Assembly: GCA_963643205.1 (NCBI GenBank)
Contig: CAVIJJ010000003.1
Location: forward strand, 43,140-107,139
Reading direction: 5' to 3'
Source: Phil1 sp963643205
GTDB lineage: Bacteria; Bacillota; Clostridia; Christensenellales; CAG-138
Length of the DNA stretch: 64,000 nt
Shown here one piece after another: positions 32,345 through 42,000 of the stretch; within the stretch, counting starts at the first letter, position 1, and each line of letters begins with the position of its first letter. The position numbers and the translations under genes were made by a program. The notes beneath the pieces are model-generated. The model was given only the letters and a program-made list of their open reading frames with translations. It searched no databases and was not told the origin of the DNA.

Positions 32345-33445
32345 ATGGAATACAGAAAGCTGCCGCACGGCACGGAAATGATAAGTACAATAGGTCTTGG
32401 CCTAGGGAGCATACATCAAAGCGCGTCCGAGGAGGAAATAGAGGCCGCCGTCAGGTTCGCGCTCGATAACGGGATAAACTTTTTTGATCTTTGCTGCGGG
32501 CGTGTAAGCACCTTTGCCGCAGTAGGCCGGGCCATAAAGGGCCGCCGGGATAAGGCCTATACGCAAATGCACTTCGGCGCCGTTTATACAAACGATGAAT
32601 ACGGCTTCGGCAGGGATCTTGATACCGTAAAAGCCTCCTTTGAAAAGGTGCTTAAAGCCTCGGAGCTTGGCTATACGGACTTTGGCTATATTCACTGCAT
32701 TGATGAGGAGGACGATTTTAATGACGTTATGCGCCCCGGCGGAATATTTGATTATATCCGCTCGCTTAAGGCGCAGGGCATAGTGCGCCACATGGGCTGC
32801 TCAACCCACACCCCATCAATCGCCCGCCGCTTTATAGAAACAGGCGAGGTAGACATGTTTATGTTCAGCATAAATCCCGCCTATGATTACGCCGAATGCG
32901 AATACGGCTACGGTGCCGCTCCCGAGCGCGCCGAGCTTTATGCCTTCGCTCAGCAAAACGGCATAGGCATAAGCGTTATGAAGCCCTTTGCCGCCGGGCA
33001 GATGCTTGATGAAAAAAGCTCCCCGCTAAGCGTTGCCCTCACGCGGGAGCAGTGCATACAATATGCTCTCGACAGGCCCGCCGTGCTTTGCGTGCTGCCC
33101 GGAGTATGCGGGCTTGAAAACGTTAAAGAGGTGCTTGGGTTTTATTCCTCAAGCCGTGAGCAGCGCGATTATTCCGCCCTCGGCTCCGCCATACCGCGCG
33201 ATTCCGCCGGCCGCTGCGTATACTGCAACCATTGCGCGCCCTGCCCCATGGGCATAGATGTTGGCCTTGTTAATAAATACTACGACCTTGCCAAATTCGG
33301 CGACGAAATGGCAAAAAGCCACTATTATAAGCTTTCCACCCATGCAGAGGCCTGCGTGCAGTGCGGCCACTGCGAATCCCGCTGCCCCTTCGGCGTTGCC
33401 CAGATAAGCCGCATGGAGCAAATCAAGGAATACTTTGGGGAATAA
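32345..33445 (+). CDS. Aldo/keto-reductase-fold protein with two [4Fe-4S] ferredoxin motifs
   Basis: A 366-residue protein. Residues 1-270 follow the AKR barrel (start GLGLGSIHQSASEEE, INFFDLCCG, FGYIHCID). A C-terminal ferredoxin-like part has two clusters, CVYCNHCAPCP and CVQCGHCESRCP. The AKR aspartate (D48) and histidine (H117) are visible, but the catalytic tyrosine five residues after D48 is replaced (R53 there) and the usual lysine position is Q74 (YTQMHF). Classical NADPH carbonyl reduction is therefore doubtful; an Fe-S redox role is likelier. GGAGG is eight bases before ATG, and a good terminator follows. It is read after the sensory unit but has its own -10. Confidence 0.85.
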   Translation: MEYRKLPHGTEMISTIGLGLGSIHQSASEEEIEAAVRFALDNGINFFDLCCGRVSTFAAVGRAIKGRRDKAYTQMHFGAVYTNDEYGFGRDLDTVKASFEKVLKASELGYTDFGYIHCIDEEDDFNDVMRPGGIFDYIRSLKAQGIVRHMGCSTHTPSIARRFIETGEVDMFMFSINPAYDYAECEYGYGAAPERAELYAFAQQNGIGISVMKPFAAGQMLDEKSSPLSVALTREQCIQYALDRPAVLCVLPGVCGLENVKEVLGFYSSSREQRDYSALGSAIPRDSAGRCVYCNHCAPCPMGIDVGLVNKYYDLAKFGDEMAKSHYYKLSTHAEACVQCGHCESRCPFGVAQISRMEQIKEYFGE

Positions 33446-33460
33446 ACGTTCATCACCTTT

Positions 33461-33491
33461 CAGGTCCCGCGCCGCGGGGCCTGATTTTGTT
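33461..33491 (+). terminator. Terminator of the AKR-like gene
   Basis: A stem CAGGTCCCGC/GCGGGGCCTG with a three-base loop (33461-33483), then ATTTTGTTT. Confidence 0.8.
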
Positions 33492-33510
33492 TATATTCCC
33501 AAAACGCACC

Positions 33511-33536
33511 AACGGGCGGCCGCGAGGCTGCCCGTT
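33511..33536 (-). terminator. Hairpin at the end of the upp operon
   Basis: A 7-bp perfect outer stem AACGGGC/GCCCGTT with inner GC pairing. On the minus strand only a short TTTT follows after a few bases, so strength is moderate. Confidence 0.6.
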
Positions 33537-33560
33537 GATATATAGTGGTAAGATTTTCTT

Positions 33561-34190
33561 TTATTTGGTGCCGAACAGCCTGTCGCCCGCGTCACCAAGG
33601 CCGGGGACTATGTAGCCGTGATCGTTAAGGCACTCGTCAACATGCGCAACGTATATATCCACGTCGTCATGCGCTTCCTGAACGGCCTTAATTCCCTCGG
33701 GAGCGGCAATCAGGTTAACCAGCTTTATGCTCTTGCAGCCGGCGCGCTTTATCAGGTCTATGGCGCCAACGGCACTGCCGCCGGTGGCCAGCATGGGGTC
33801 TACTATTATAATGTCGCGCTCCTGCACATCAGCGGGAAGCTTGCAATAATACTCAACGGGCTTCAGGGTCTGGGGGTCGCGATAAAGGCCGATGTGGCCA
33901 ACCTTCGCGGCGGGGATAAGGCTAAGCATGCCGTCTACCATGCCGAGGCCGGCGCGCAGAACGGGGACTATGGCCAGCTTCTTGCCGGCAAGTACCTCTG
34001 TGGTGGCCGTCGCGACGGGGGTTTCGGTCTGAACCTTTTCAAGGGGCAGGTCGCGGGTGGCTTCATAGGTAAGCAGCATTGCAAGCTCCTCTACCAGCGC
34101 GCGGAATTCCTTTGATCCGGTGTTCTTGTCCCTGAGGAAGGTCAGCTTATGCTGCACAAGGGGATGGTCTATAACGTGTACGGTGCTCAT
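33561..34190 (-). CDS. upp: Uracil phosphoribosyltransferase
   Basis: A 209-residue pyrimidine-salvage enzyme (EC 2.4.2.9) joining uracil and PRPP to UMP. Diagnostic segments are the start STVHVIDHPLVQHKLTFLRD, VPVLRAGLGMVDGML and the PRPP loop IIVDPMLATGGSAVGAI; the C-terminus PGLGDAGDRLFGTK is also typical. Length is exactly as expected. AAAGGAG is seven bases before ATG. It is the last gene of the long thpR-to-upp unit, 36 bases after rpiB, an order (rpiB then upp, after tsaC and prfA) seen in many Firmicutes. Confidence 0.97.
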   Translation of the reverse strand: MSTVHVIDHPLVQHKLTFLRDKNTGSKEFRALVEELAMLLTYEATRDLPLEKVQTETPVATATTEVLAGKKLAIVPVLRAGLGMVDGMLSLIPAAKVGHIGLYRDPQTLKPVEYYCKLPADVQERDIIIVDPMLATGGSAVGAIDLIKRAGCKSIKLVNLIAAPEGIKAVQEAHDDVDIYVAHVDECLNDHGYIVPGLGDAGDRLFGTK

Positions 34191-34225
34191 TTTTAATCTC
34201 CTTTCGGTTTTAGCTTATATACATT

Positions 34226-34672
34226 TTATTTGTTTTCGTATTCACTTATTTTGGCAATGCGGTTAATATGCCTCTGCCCATTTGAGAACTCGGTTTCAAG
34301 CCAGGTTTTCACAATGCCCTTGGCAAGCTCCGTGCCCACTATTCTGCCGCCCAGTGCCAGCATGTTGCTGTCGTTATGCTCCCTGGTAAGGCGCGCCATG
34401 GTTTCGTCCGTGCAGAGCGCGCAGCGCACGCCGCGCACCTTGTTGGCGCAAATGCTTACGCCTATGCCGGTGCCGCACACTATTATTCCCCGGGAAATTT
34501 CGCCGCTGCCCACCTTTTCGGCCAAAGAAAAAGCTACGTCCGGATAGTCAACGCTGTTCGTATCGTAGCAGCCGACATCTATCGTTTCGTAGCCAAGGGA
34601 GTCAATAAACGGGATCAGCTCCGTTTTAAGAGCAAATCCGCCGTGGTCGCAGCCTATGCCAATTTTTCGATC
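34226..34672 (-). CDS. rpiB: Ribose-5-phosphate isomerase B
   Basis: A 148-residue sugar-phosphate isomerase (EC 5.3.1.6) interconverting ribose-5-P and ribulose-5-P. Motifs are IGCDHGGFALK at the start, DYPDVAFSLA, the active-site cysteine in VCGTGIGVSICANK and ALGGRIVG. ATG 34672 was chosen because it directly precedes the conserved start and has GGAAGGAA seven bases upstream. A longer in-frame start at 34702 lacks a site. A small GC hairpin with a following T-run (about 34700-34728, minus strand) lies between tsaC and rpiB and could reduce read-through. LacB-type isomerases are related but differ in context. Confidence 0.95.
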   Translation of the reverse strand, partial: DRKIGIGCDHGGFALKTELIPFIDSLGYETIDVGCYDTNSVDYPDVAFSLAEKVGSGEISRGIIVCGTGIGVSICANKVRGVRCALCTDETMARLTREHNDSNMLALGGRIVGTELAKGIVKTWLETEFSNGQRHINRIAKISEYENK

Positions 34673-34732
34673 CATGCAAAAATTCCTTCCGTATTTACAC
34701 AAAAAAGTTATAACCCGGCAAAGCCGGTGTTT

Positions 34733-35767
34733 TCAGATTATGTTGAACCCCGCGGCTCTTAAAAGCCTGTTCATATAGGCAAGGCCCATATCGTCGCTCG
34801 GCAAAGCCTCCGCGAATATAACATCCACCTTGTCCCCATATTCCCTAAGGCTGTAAAACAGCGACGCGCACAGCGTTGCGGGCTCGGTTCTGTCGCCTAT
34901 TATAGCACAGTTGCGCCCCCTGTAAAAGGGCTGGGTCTGCTTTGTTGAAAAAATAATGCACTTCTCGCCCTTGGCCTCGCGCGCGTCGTATTCGCGGCAT
35001 ATTTTGCCCGATATCTCCCTTTCCCTGCCTTCGGCGACAACAACCTCCGCGTCCGGCGCGTAGTGGCGGTATTTCATGCCGGGGCTTGCGGCGGTCTCTC
35101 CCGCGCCAAGCGGCGCCAGCACCGCGTGCGCAACCTCAACGGGGCCTATAACGGCCTCAAGCATTTCCTTTGTAACCGCGCCCGGGCGCAGTATGGTGGG
35201 CTTGTTTATAAGGCTTAACACGGTTGACTCAAGGCCGTATTTGCACGGGCCTCCGTCTATTATCAAATCCACCCTGCCGTCCATATCCTGGCGAACGTGC
35301 TCCGCGGTTGTGGGGCTGGGCTTGCCGGAAAGGTTGGCCGAGGGCGCGGCTATGGGCACACCCGCGGCGCTTATAAGCGCGCGCGCCGTTTTGTTCAGCG
35401 GCATGCGCACGGCAACGGTTTCAAGCCCCGCCGTAACCTCGTCGGGCACGATTGAGCTGCGGTTGAATACCATTGTAAGCGGGCCCGGCCAGAATGTGTC
35501 CGCAAGCACGCGCGCGGTATCCGGCACGTGGCTCCATAGCGGCTTAAGCTCGCTTTTCTTGGCTATATGCAGTATAAGCGGATTGTCCGCCGGCCTTCCC
35601 TTGGCCGCGAATATTTTAAGCACGGCCTCGCTGTTTAAGCCGTTCGCACCAAGGCCGTACACCGTTTCCGTCGGGAACACAACAAGTCCCCCGTCCCTTA
35701 TTATTCTGCCGCCAAGTGCCGTGCCGTTTTCGTATTGCGTTACGGCGTTCGCGTACTGTGTTTTCAT
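34733..35767 (-). CDS. tsaC: L-threonylcarbamoyladenylate synthase (Sua5 type)
   Basis: A 344-residue enzyme (EC 2.7.7.87) making threonylcarbamoyl-AMP from Thr, bicarbonate and ATP for the t6A37 modification of ANN-reading tRNAs. The YrdC domain occupies about 10-200 (VVFPTETVYGLGANG, KGRPADNPLILHI, PIAAPSANLSGKPSPT). A C-terminal Sua5 domain follows (about 230-344, with SPGMKYRHYAPDAEV), so this is the long Sua5/YwlC form rather than short TsaC. GGGAGG is six bases before ATG, and the gene lies 28 bases after prfA. The heavy use of ATA and AAN codons makes t6A relevant, though that is only a remark. Confidence 0.95.
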   Translation of the reverse strand: MKTQYANAVTQYENGTALGGRIIRDGGLVVFPTETVYGLGANGLNSEAVLKIFAAKGRPADNPLILHIAKKSELKPLWSHVPDTARVLADTFWPGPLTMVFNRSSIVPDEVTAGLETVAVRMPLNKTARALISAAGVPIAAPSANLSGKPSPTTAEHVRQDMDGRVDLIIDGGPCKYGLESTVLSLINKPTILRPGAVTKEMLEAVIGPVEVAHAVLAPLGAGETAASPGMKYRHYAPDAEVVVAEGREREISGKICREYDAREAKGEKCIIFSTKQTQPFYRGRNCAIIGDRTEPATLCASLFYSLREYGDKVDVIFAEALPSDDMGLAYMNRLLRAAGFNII

Positions 35768-35795
35768 TTGCTGCCTCCCGGTTGTAAAAAAGGCC

Positions 35796-36866
35796 TTATT
35801 CCTCGCTGGAGGAAAGCTGCCTTGTGCGCTCCGCCAAAATGAGCGCGTCTATTATTTCGTCCATATCGCCGTCAATGAAAGATTCAAGCTTATAAAGCGT
35901 AAGCCCTATGCGGTGATCCGTAACCCTGCTCTGCGGGAAATTATACGTGCGTATGCGTTCGCTCCTGTCCCCCGTGCCAACCTGGCTTTTGCGCTCGTCC
36001 GCCTCCGCCTCGGCCGCCCTGCCCCTGTAAAGCTCAAGCAGCCTGCTTTTAAGCACGCGCATCGCCTTGTCCTTGTTTTTGTATTGGCTCCGCTCGTCCT
36101 GGCACTGCACGACAAGGCCGGTGGGGATATGGGTTATTCTTATGGCGCTTTCGGTTTTGTTAACGTGCTGCCCGCCCGCGCCGCCGCTGCGGTATGTGTC
36201 TATCTGAAGGTCGTTCGGGTTTATTTCAACCTCCACGTCCTCAGCCTCCGGCAGCACCGCTACCGTTGCCGCGCTTGTGTGTATGCGGCCCTGCGATTCC
36301 GTTTCGGGAACCCTCTGCACCCTGTGCACGCCGCTTTCGTATTTCATGCGGCTGTACGCGCCCTTGCCCTGAAGGGAAAGCACAACCTCCTTAACGCCGC
36401 CCTTTTCGGTGTAGTTCTCGTTCATAAGCTCGGCTTTGTAGCCGTGCCGCTCGGCATAGCGCATATACATTCTTAATAAATCCGCCCCGAAAAGCGCCGC
36501 CTCCTCGCCGCCCGTGCCCGCGCGAACCTCTATTATAACATCCTTTTCGTCGTTGGGGTCCTTTGGCAGCAGCATAACCTTAAGCTTTTCCGTAAGCTCC
36601 TGCTCACGGGCGCTAAGCTCGTTCAGCTCCTCGTGTATCATTTCGCGCATGGCCGCGTCGTCGGTTTCCTCAAGCATGGCTTTGCAGGCGCTGATTTCCT
36701 CGTCGGCCGATATATATTCGTCATACGCGCTCACTATGTCCGCTATGGAGGCCTGCTCCTTGCTCAGCTCCCTGTATCGGTTCTGGTCGCCTATAACGGC
36801 GGGGTCACTCAGCAGCGCCGTAAGCTGCTCGTATCTTTGCTTTATACCTTTAAGCTTCTCCAGCAT
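35796..36866 (-). CDS. prfA: Peptide chain release factor 1
   Basis: A 356-residue RF1, which reads UAA and UAG stops and triggers peptide release on the ribosome. The GGQ motif is at 231-233 (SGGAGGQHVNK). The codon-recognition tripeptide is P187-E-T189, the PxT form of RF1 rather than the SPF of RF2. ATG 36866 is preferred over a GTG nine bases upstream because GGAG stands eight bases before it and the product begins MLEKLKGIKQRY. The start overlaps the end of capA by 17 bases. prmC, whose enzyme methylates the GGQ glutamine, lies two genes upstream in the same operon. Confidence 0.97.
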   Translation of the reverse strand: MLEKLKGIKQRYEQLTALLSDPAVIGDQNRYRELSKEQASIADIVSAYDEYISADEEISACKAMLEETDDAAMREMIHEELNELSAREQELTEKLKVMLLPKDPNDEKDVIIEVRAGTGGEEAALFGADLLRMYMRYAERHGYKAELMNENYTEKGGVKEVVLSLQGKGAYSRMKYESGVHRVQRVPETESQGRIHTSAATVAVLPEAEDVEVEINPNDLQIDTYRSGGAGGQHVNKTESAIRITHIPTGLVVQCQDERSQYKNKDKAMRVLKSRLLELYRGRAAEAEADERKSQVGTGDRSERIRTYNFPQSRVTDHRIGLTLYKLESFIDGDMDEIIDALILAERTRQLSSSEE

Positions 36867-38187
36867 AAATCTCACTCCGTTCGATCAAGTGTATATCGTC
36901 CCTTTCGCCCACGCAAACCGATTTAACGTGCTCATAGGCGCGGCTCATGCCGCGAACGTCGCTGTCGTCAGCTTCCGTTCCCGGCGCGGTTAAGCCGTTT
37001 TCATCAAAGCAGGGCAGGGTTCTGTGCGCCTCGTGCGTTCCGTCCGCGGTTAATCCGCGGCAGCAATAAAGCGGCAGGCAGGCAAGCTCCGTGCATTTTA
37101 CGCCGCTTTCGTCCTTTGTAACCGTAATTCTCGCGAACGCGCCCATGTCCGTATATTCTTTGGACATGTTGGATATAAAGTTTCCCAGCGAATAAACAAC
37201 CGGAACCCTTATCGTTTTGCCGTCCCTTTCAGCCTCGCGCCATTCCATGGGCTGAACGCAGTGCGAATGGCAGCCTATTATGGCGTCCGCGCCCCACTCA
37301 ATAAGCTTATCGGCAAATTTTATCTGGGACGAATCCTGCGTATTCTGGAACTCATAGCCCCAGTGAACCATTATGATTATAAACTCCGCCCCCGCGTCTT
37401 CGCAAGCCGTTATTTGGGGCTTTACCATTTCCTCCGTAAGCATCGTAACGGCGAATGAGCGGTTTTCGCTGTTCACGCTCGGCGCCGTGCTGTTTATAAC
37501 CTGCGTTGCGCCAACCACGCCTATTTTTATGCCGTTCACATCGAATACGCAGGGGGTTTTGTAGTCCTCCTCGTCCGTTGCCGTGCCAACGGTTTTTATC
37601 CCCGCCGCGCGAAGCGTGCGTACGGTTCTGAAAAGGCCCTCGTCGTCCCTGTCCATGGCGTGATTGTTCGCGGTTGTAACCAGGTCAATTCCCGCGTCAA
37701 AAAGGTTTGAGGCAAGCTCGTCCGGCGCGTTAAAGCTCTGCATGGGCGGCCTTGTGGGGTTTGGGTTCTGCTCCGTAGCCGGCGCCTCGGTTTCCCTCGG
37801 CCGGGTATAGCCCGCGTCCTCTCCCGCAAGCGTGCCCTCAAAATCGGCGCACATAACGTCTACCGACTCAAACACGCTTTTCATCGGCAAAAAGCTTGGG
37901 CTGAAATCGTAGCCCGTTTCCGTTTTGGCGTCCGAAATCTGCCGCGTCATCATAAGTATGTCCCCTATAAAGCCGAATGTGGCCGTATAAACCTCCGGTG
38001 TCGGCTCGGGTGTGGGCTCCGGCGTGAGCTCCGGCGCGCTCTTGCTTATGTCCGGCGTTTGCGTGGGCAGTATTTCTTCCGTTTGTGTGGGCACAAGCAC
38101 ATAGTTCGTATCCCCCGCTTCCGCGCAGGCGGTAAGTGTCAGCGCCGCAAGCACGGCGGCAAGCAATATAAAGGCAATTTTTCTCAT
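36850..38187 (-). CDS. CapA-family lipoprotein, metallophosphatase fold
   Basis: A 445-residue exported protein. A signal peptide ends in a lipobox (LTAC, Cys21), then comes a Pro/Glu/Thr-rich linker (about 50-70), then the CapA/PgsA fold. Metal-binding features are FGFIGDILMMTRQI, CADFEGTLAG, TTANNHAMDRDDEGL, VHWGYEF and GCHSHCVQPM. CapA proteins were first linked to poly-gamma-glutamate capsule, but many are envelope phosphohydrolases of unknown substrate, and no pgsBC partners are here. It lies between prmC (4-base overlap) and prfA (17-base overlap), so it is translated with translation-termination genes, an unusual insertion. Confidence 0.88.
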   Translation of the reverse strand: MRKIAFILLAAVLAALTLTACAEAGDTNYVLVPTQTEEILPTQTPDISKSAPELTPEPTPEPTPEVYTATFGFIGDILMMTRQISDAKTETGYDFSPSFLPMKSVFESVDVMCADFEGTLAGEDAGYTRPRETEAPATEQNPNPTRPPMQSFNAPDELASNLFDAGIDLVTTANNHAMDRDDEGLFRTVRTLRAAGIKTVGTATDEEDYKTPCVFDVNGIKIGVVGATQVINSTAPSVNSENRSFAVTMLTEEMVKPQITACEDAGAEFIIIMVHWGYEFQNTQDSSQIKFADKLIEWGADAIIGCHSHCVQPMEWREAERDGKTIRVPVVYSLGNFISNMSKEYTDMGAFARITVTKDESGVKCTELACLPLYCCRGLTADGTHEAHRTLPCFDENGLTAPGTEADDSDVRGMSRAYEHVKSVCVGERDDIHLIERSEIYAGEA

Positions 38188-39008
38188 TCCTTTATCACCG
38201 TTCGCTCTATGCCGAGTATATCCTTTATTATTCTTGCCCCGCCAAGCATTTTGGCAACGTCATTTGCCTGATAAATGCCAACCTCAAGCAATAACGCGCC
38301 GCCCTCATTCAGCGCGGCTTTATAATCCTTAGCGATTCGCCTGTAAAAATCAAGGCCGTCCGGCCCGCCGTAAAGCGCGTTTTCCGGCTCGAACTCAAGC
38401 TCCTTTTGAAGGGACATCATATCGTCGCGTGTTAAATATGGCGGGTTGCAAACTATAATGTCGTACTTATCGGCAATGCCCGCGAACATATCCGTTTTTA
38501 TTGTTTTTATGCTAATTCCGTTAGCCTCGGCGTTTTCGCGGCTAAGCTCAAGCGCCGCCTCGCTTATATCCGCAAGCGTTATATCAACGCCCGTTATTTT
38601 TCCAAGGCTTATTCCTATGCAGCCTGACCCCGCGCACATATCAAGGCAGGTTTTATATCCTCTGCTTTTTATAAGCTTTATTGCCTCCTCGCAAAGCGTT
38701 TCGGTATCCTGCCTGGGGATAAGGGCTCTAGAATCCGTTTTGAACCTAAGCCCCATAAATTCCCAAAACCCCAGAATATATTGAAGCGGCTCGCCCTTTT
38801 TGCGCCGCGCGATAAGCTCATTCAGCTCCATAAGCTCGCTTTGGCTCATTTCTTTATCCGTATATAGGCCAAGCTCCGCCCGGGTTTCCGTTTTAAGCGC
38901 GCGCATAACAAGCTCCCGCGCCTCGGTTTCGGCCTCCTCGCTCGCGGTTTCCTTCAGCTCGTCCGCCGTTTTTCTTAAAATGCTCCTTACGCTTAAGTTA
39001 CTTCCCAT
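38184..39008 (-). CDS. prmC: Release factor glutamine N5-methyltransferase
   Basis: A 274-residue SAM-dependent enzyme that methylates the GGQ glutamine of release factors. Motifs: helical N-terminal domain, GEPLQYILGFWEFMGLRF, ALIPRQDTE, SAM site LDMCAGSGCIGISLG and the catalytic NPPY in CNPPYLTRDD. ATG 39008 was chosen because it gives the normal N-terminus (MGSNLSVRSIL) and has GGGGA eight bases upstream within addA; longer forms extend deep into addA. It overlaps addA by 11 bases and capA by 4. Confidence 0.94.
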   Translation of the reverse strand: MGSNLSVRSILRKTADELKETASEEAETEARELVMRALKTETRAELGLYTDKEMSQSELMELNELIARRKKGEPLQYILGFWEFMGLRFKTDSRALIPRQDTETLCEEAIKLIKSRGYKTCLDMCAGSGCIGISLGKITGVDITLADISEAALELSRENAEANGISIKTIKTDMFAGIADKYDIIVCNPPYLTRDDMMSLQKELEFEPENALYGGPDGLDFYRRIAKDYKAALNEGGALLLEVGIYQANDVAKMLGGARIIKDILGIERTVIKE

Positions 39009-42000
39009 TTTGTTCATCCCCGGTGTATTCCACGGCCTCGTTGGCCCTGAACATATAAATATAGCTTTGCGCAACCTTTTTGCCGGTAAGCCTTTCAAGC
39101 GCGGTTTTATAAAGGCGCAGCTGCGTAAAGTGCTTTGCCGCGGTGTCGCGCGCGCTTACGCCGTCCTCCACCCTGTCCGTTTTGTAATCAATAAGCACCC
39201 ATTCGCCGTTTTCCTCAAAGCAGCAGTCTATAACGCCCTGCAAAAGAATCGTTTCGTCCGTATCCGCGCCAAGAAGCTCCCGCGCGCTTATGCGAAGGTT
39301 GAAGGGCGTTTCCCGCCTTACATTTTGCGATTTTATAAGCCTTTGCCCAAGCTCGCATTCAAAAAATCCTGCTATGGCGTAAACGGGCACGGCGCGGCCC
39401 GCCGCCGCGTCCATAAGCCCCGCGTTAACAAGGCTGTTCCTAAGTTCCGCCACGCTTTGGCGGTTAATGGGCTTATCAAGCTCAACGCGCCGCATTATAT
39501 CGTGCACGGCTGTGCCTATGCCCGTTGCCGCGGCGTGACCCTCGTTCATAAACTCGGGCGCCTCGTCAAGCTCCGTTCTGCTGCCGCCGCTCAGCATAGT
39601 TACGGAAAGCTTTGTGGGCAGCTCAATATCCGTCGGGTGTTCGTACGGCCGGCCGAAAAGTATTTCGTCCTGCTCCTTCGGCGCGCGTTCAAGCGCTTTT
39701 TTCACAAATTCCCCGTATTCGTCCTCGCTCATTCTGTCCCCGCCGGGCATTGCCTGCGGCGCGGGTAAAACACGCGCATTTATATAGGCGTTCCCGGAGG
39801 CTTTCGCGCCAAGGCCGTATTTTTCCCTTATCCGCTCGCCGTTTTCAGTGCGCAGTATGTGGCCCAGTATCCATTTTGAAAAGCTGTCCTGCGTTATTAT
39901 GCCGCACTGTGTAGCCGGCGCAAGCGAGTCCTTCGCAAGCTTATATCCGTCCTTCGCGGCGCACAGCATTATAAGCCGCTCCCTCGCGCGGGTCATGGCA
40001 ACATAAAGCACGCGCATCTCCTCCGCCCTTGCCTTTGCCTCGGCGGAAGCTCTAATGGCTTCATGCACAAAGGATTTCTGCTTTGTGTCGCCCACTATAA
40101 GGCGCGCGCCTATGCCAAGCTCTCTTTCGCAAACAAGGTCCTCCTTGCCCTCCCTTACAAATTTGGAATTAAGAGAGCCGATTATAACATAAGGGAATTC
40201 AAGGCCCTTGCTTGCGTGCACGCTCATTATGCTAACAACGTTCGCCCCGCCCGTTTGCGGCGCGCCGTAAACATCGGCTTTCGATACCTTTTCCATGTAG
40301 TTCAAAAATCCGCTAAGGCTTGTTACACCGGCTTGGGCGCAGCCCCTCGCCCGCTCGCAAAGCGCCTCAAGGTTGGCCTGCCTTTGCCTGCCGCCCGGCA
40401 TTGCCGCGCAGTATTCGCCGTATCCGGTTTGGTCAAGCAGCGCGCCTATAAGCGACTCCGCGCTCATAAGCTTTGCCTCGCGCCTAAATCGTTCAAGATT
40501 TTTTATAAACCGCTCCGCCTTTTGGCCAAGCTCGCCGCCCGCAATCGACGCGGCCTTCACCCGGTCTATCCATGCCCATTCGCCCGAATAATCCTTTGGC
40601 GCGGTAAAGTCCGTTTTAAGTGAAACAAGATCCGCCTCATTAAACCCGCCCATAGGGGACATTAGTACGGCACAAAGCGGTATATCCTGCCTGCGGTTAT
40701 CTATAATTCTTAAAAGGTCCATGAATACGCGCACTTCCATCGCGTCAAAATATCCGCCGGAAAGCTGAGCGTAGGCCGGAACGCCGTTTGCCGCAAGGGT
40801 TCGCATCCATGTTTCGGCGCTCCTCTTGTAGCTTCTTAAAAGCACGGCAAAGTCGCTGTATCTAAGCGGCCTCTCCTCGCCGCTTGACGCGTCCGTAATC
40901 CGCTCCGTATCCATAAGCTCGTGTATCCGCCCGGCGGCGAACGCGGCCTCCGCCGACGCGGCATCGGTCTCTATTTCGTATTCATCCTCCGTTAAGTCGT
41001 CGTCCTCGCGCTCCATCATGTCAAGCAGCGTGAATTCCGCGCGTATGTCGTCCCCGGCGCCGTTGCCGCGGGCAAATTTAAGCTTGGCGTCCTCGTCGTA
41101 TTCAAGGTCCGCCGTTTCCTTATGCATAATGCTCTCAAAAAGGCTGTTTACCGAATTTATAACGCCCTCCGAGCTCCTGAAATTGCTGTTCAGCCTTATA
41201 AGCTCGCCGCCGTTCCCGCCGGCGTAGTCGGCATAGCGCTGCATGAAAATGCCCGGCTCAGCAAGGCGAAAGCGGTATATGGACTGCTTAACGTCGCCAA
41301 CCAGAAACGTGCATCCGCCCTCGGCCACGCTTTGCAGTATGCTCTCCTGCACGGGATTGCAGTCCTGATACTCGTCCATAAAAACGTGCTTAAAGCGGCG
41401 GCGGTACTCGTCCCGCGCCTCGGGTATGTTAAGCACCTCAAGGCACTTGTGCTCCATATCGCTGTAGTCTATGCAGCCGGCATCGCTTTTCTTTTCGGCG
41501 TAGCGTTTTTCAAGCTCCTTTATAAAGCCGCAAAGCTCCCGCATTATGGGTCTATGCAGCCTTATTGTTGCAAGCATTCCCTCCGTATCGGCCCAGAACT
41601 CCTTCTGCGCCTTTATTTCGCCCTTCAGCTTTTTTCTCGCCGCGTCCGCTCTGTCGCGCTCGGCGCCCTCAATGCCGTCCCATTTTATTTTGCCCTTACC
41701 GAATGCAAATGGCGCTATCGCCCGGGCGAACTCGCCCGCCGAATCGTTATCAAGAAGCGTGCGCGCCAATAAAAGCTCGTTTGTTTCTATATATTCCGCC
41801 GGAATGTTTCCGCCTATGTTTCTAAGCGCGCCGCACGCCTGCTCAAGCGCGTCGCAATTCGCGGCAATGGCTATAACGCTCCTTTTTTTAAGCGCTTCCG
41901 CGGCGCTTGAAGATAACAGCTCTTCTTCGTTTGATATGTCGTATTGCTTTAACGCCTCGTCAAGCCACGCGTTGGGATCGGCCTGGGACATGGCAAAATC

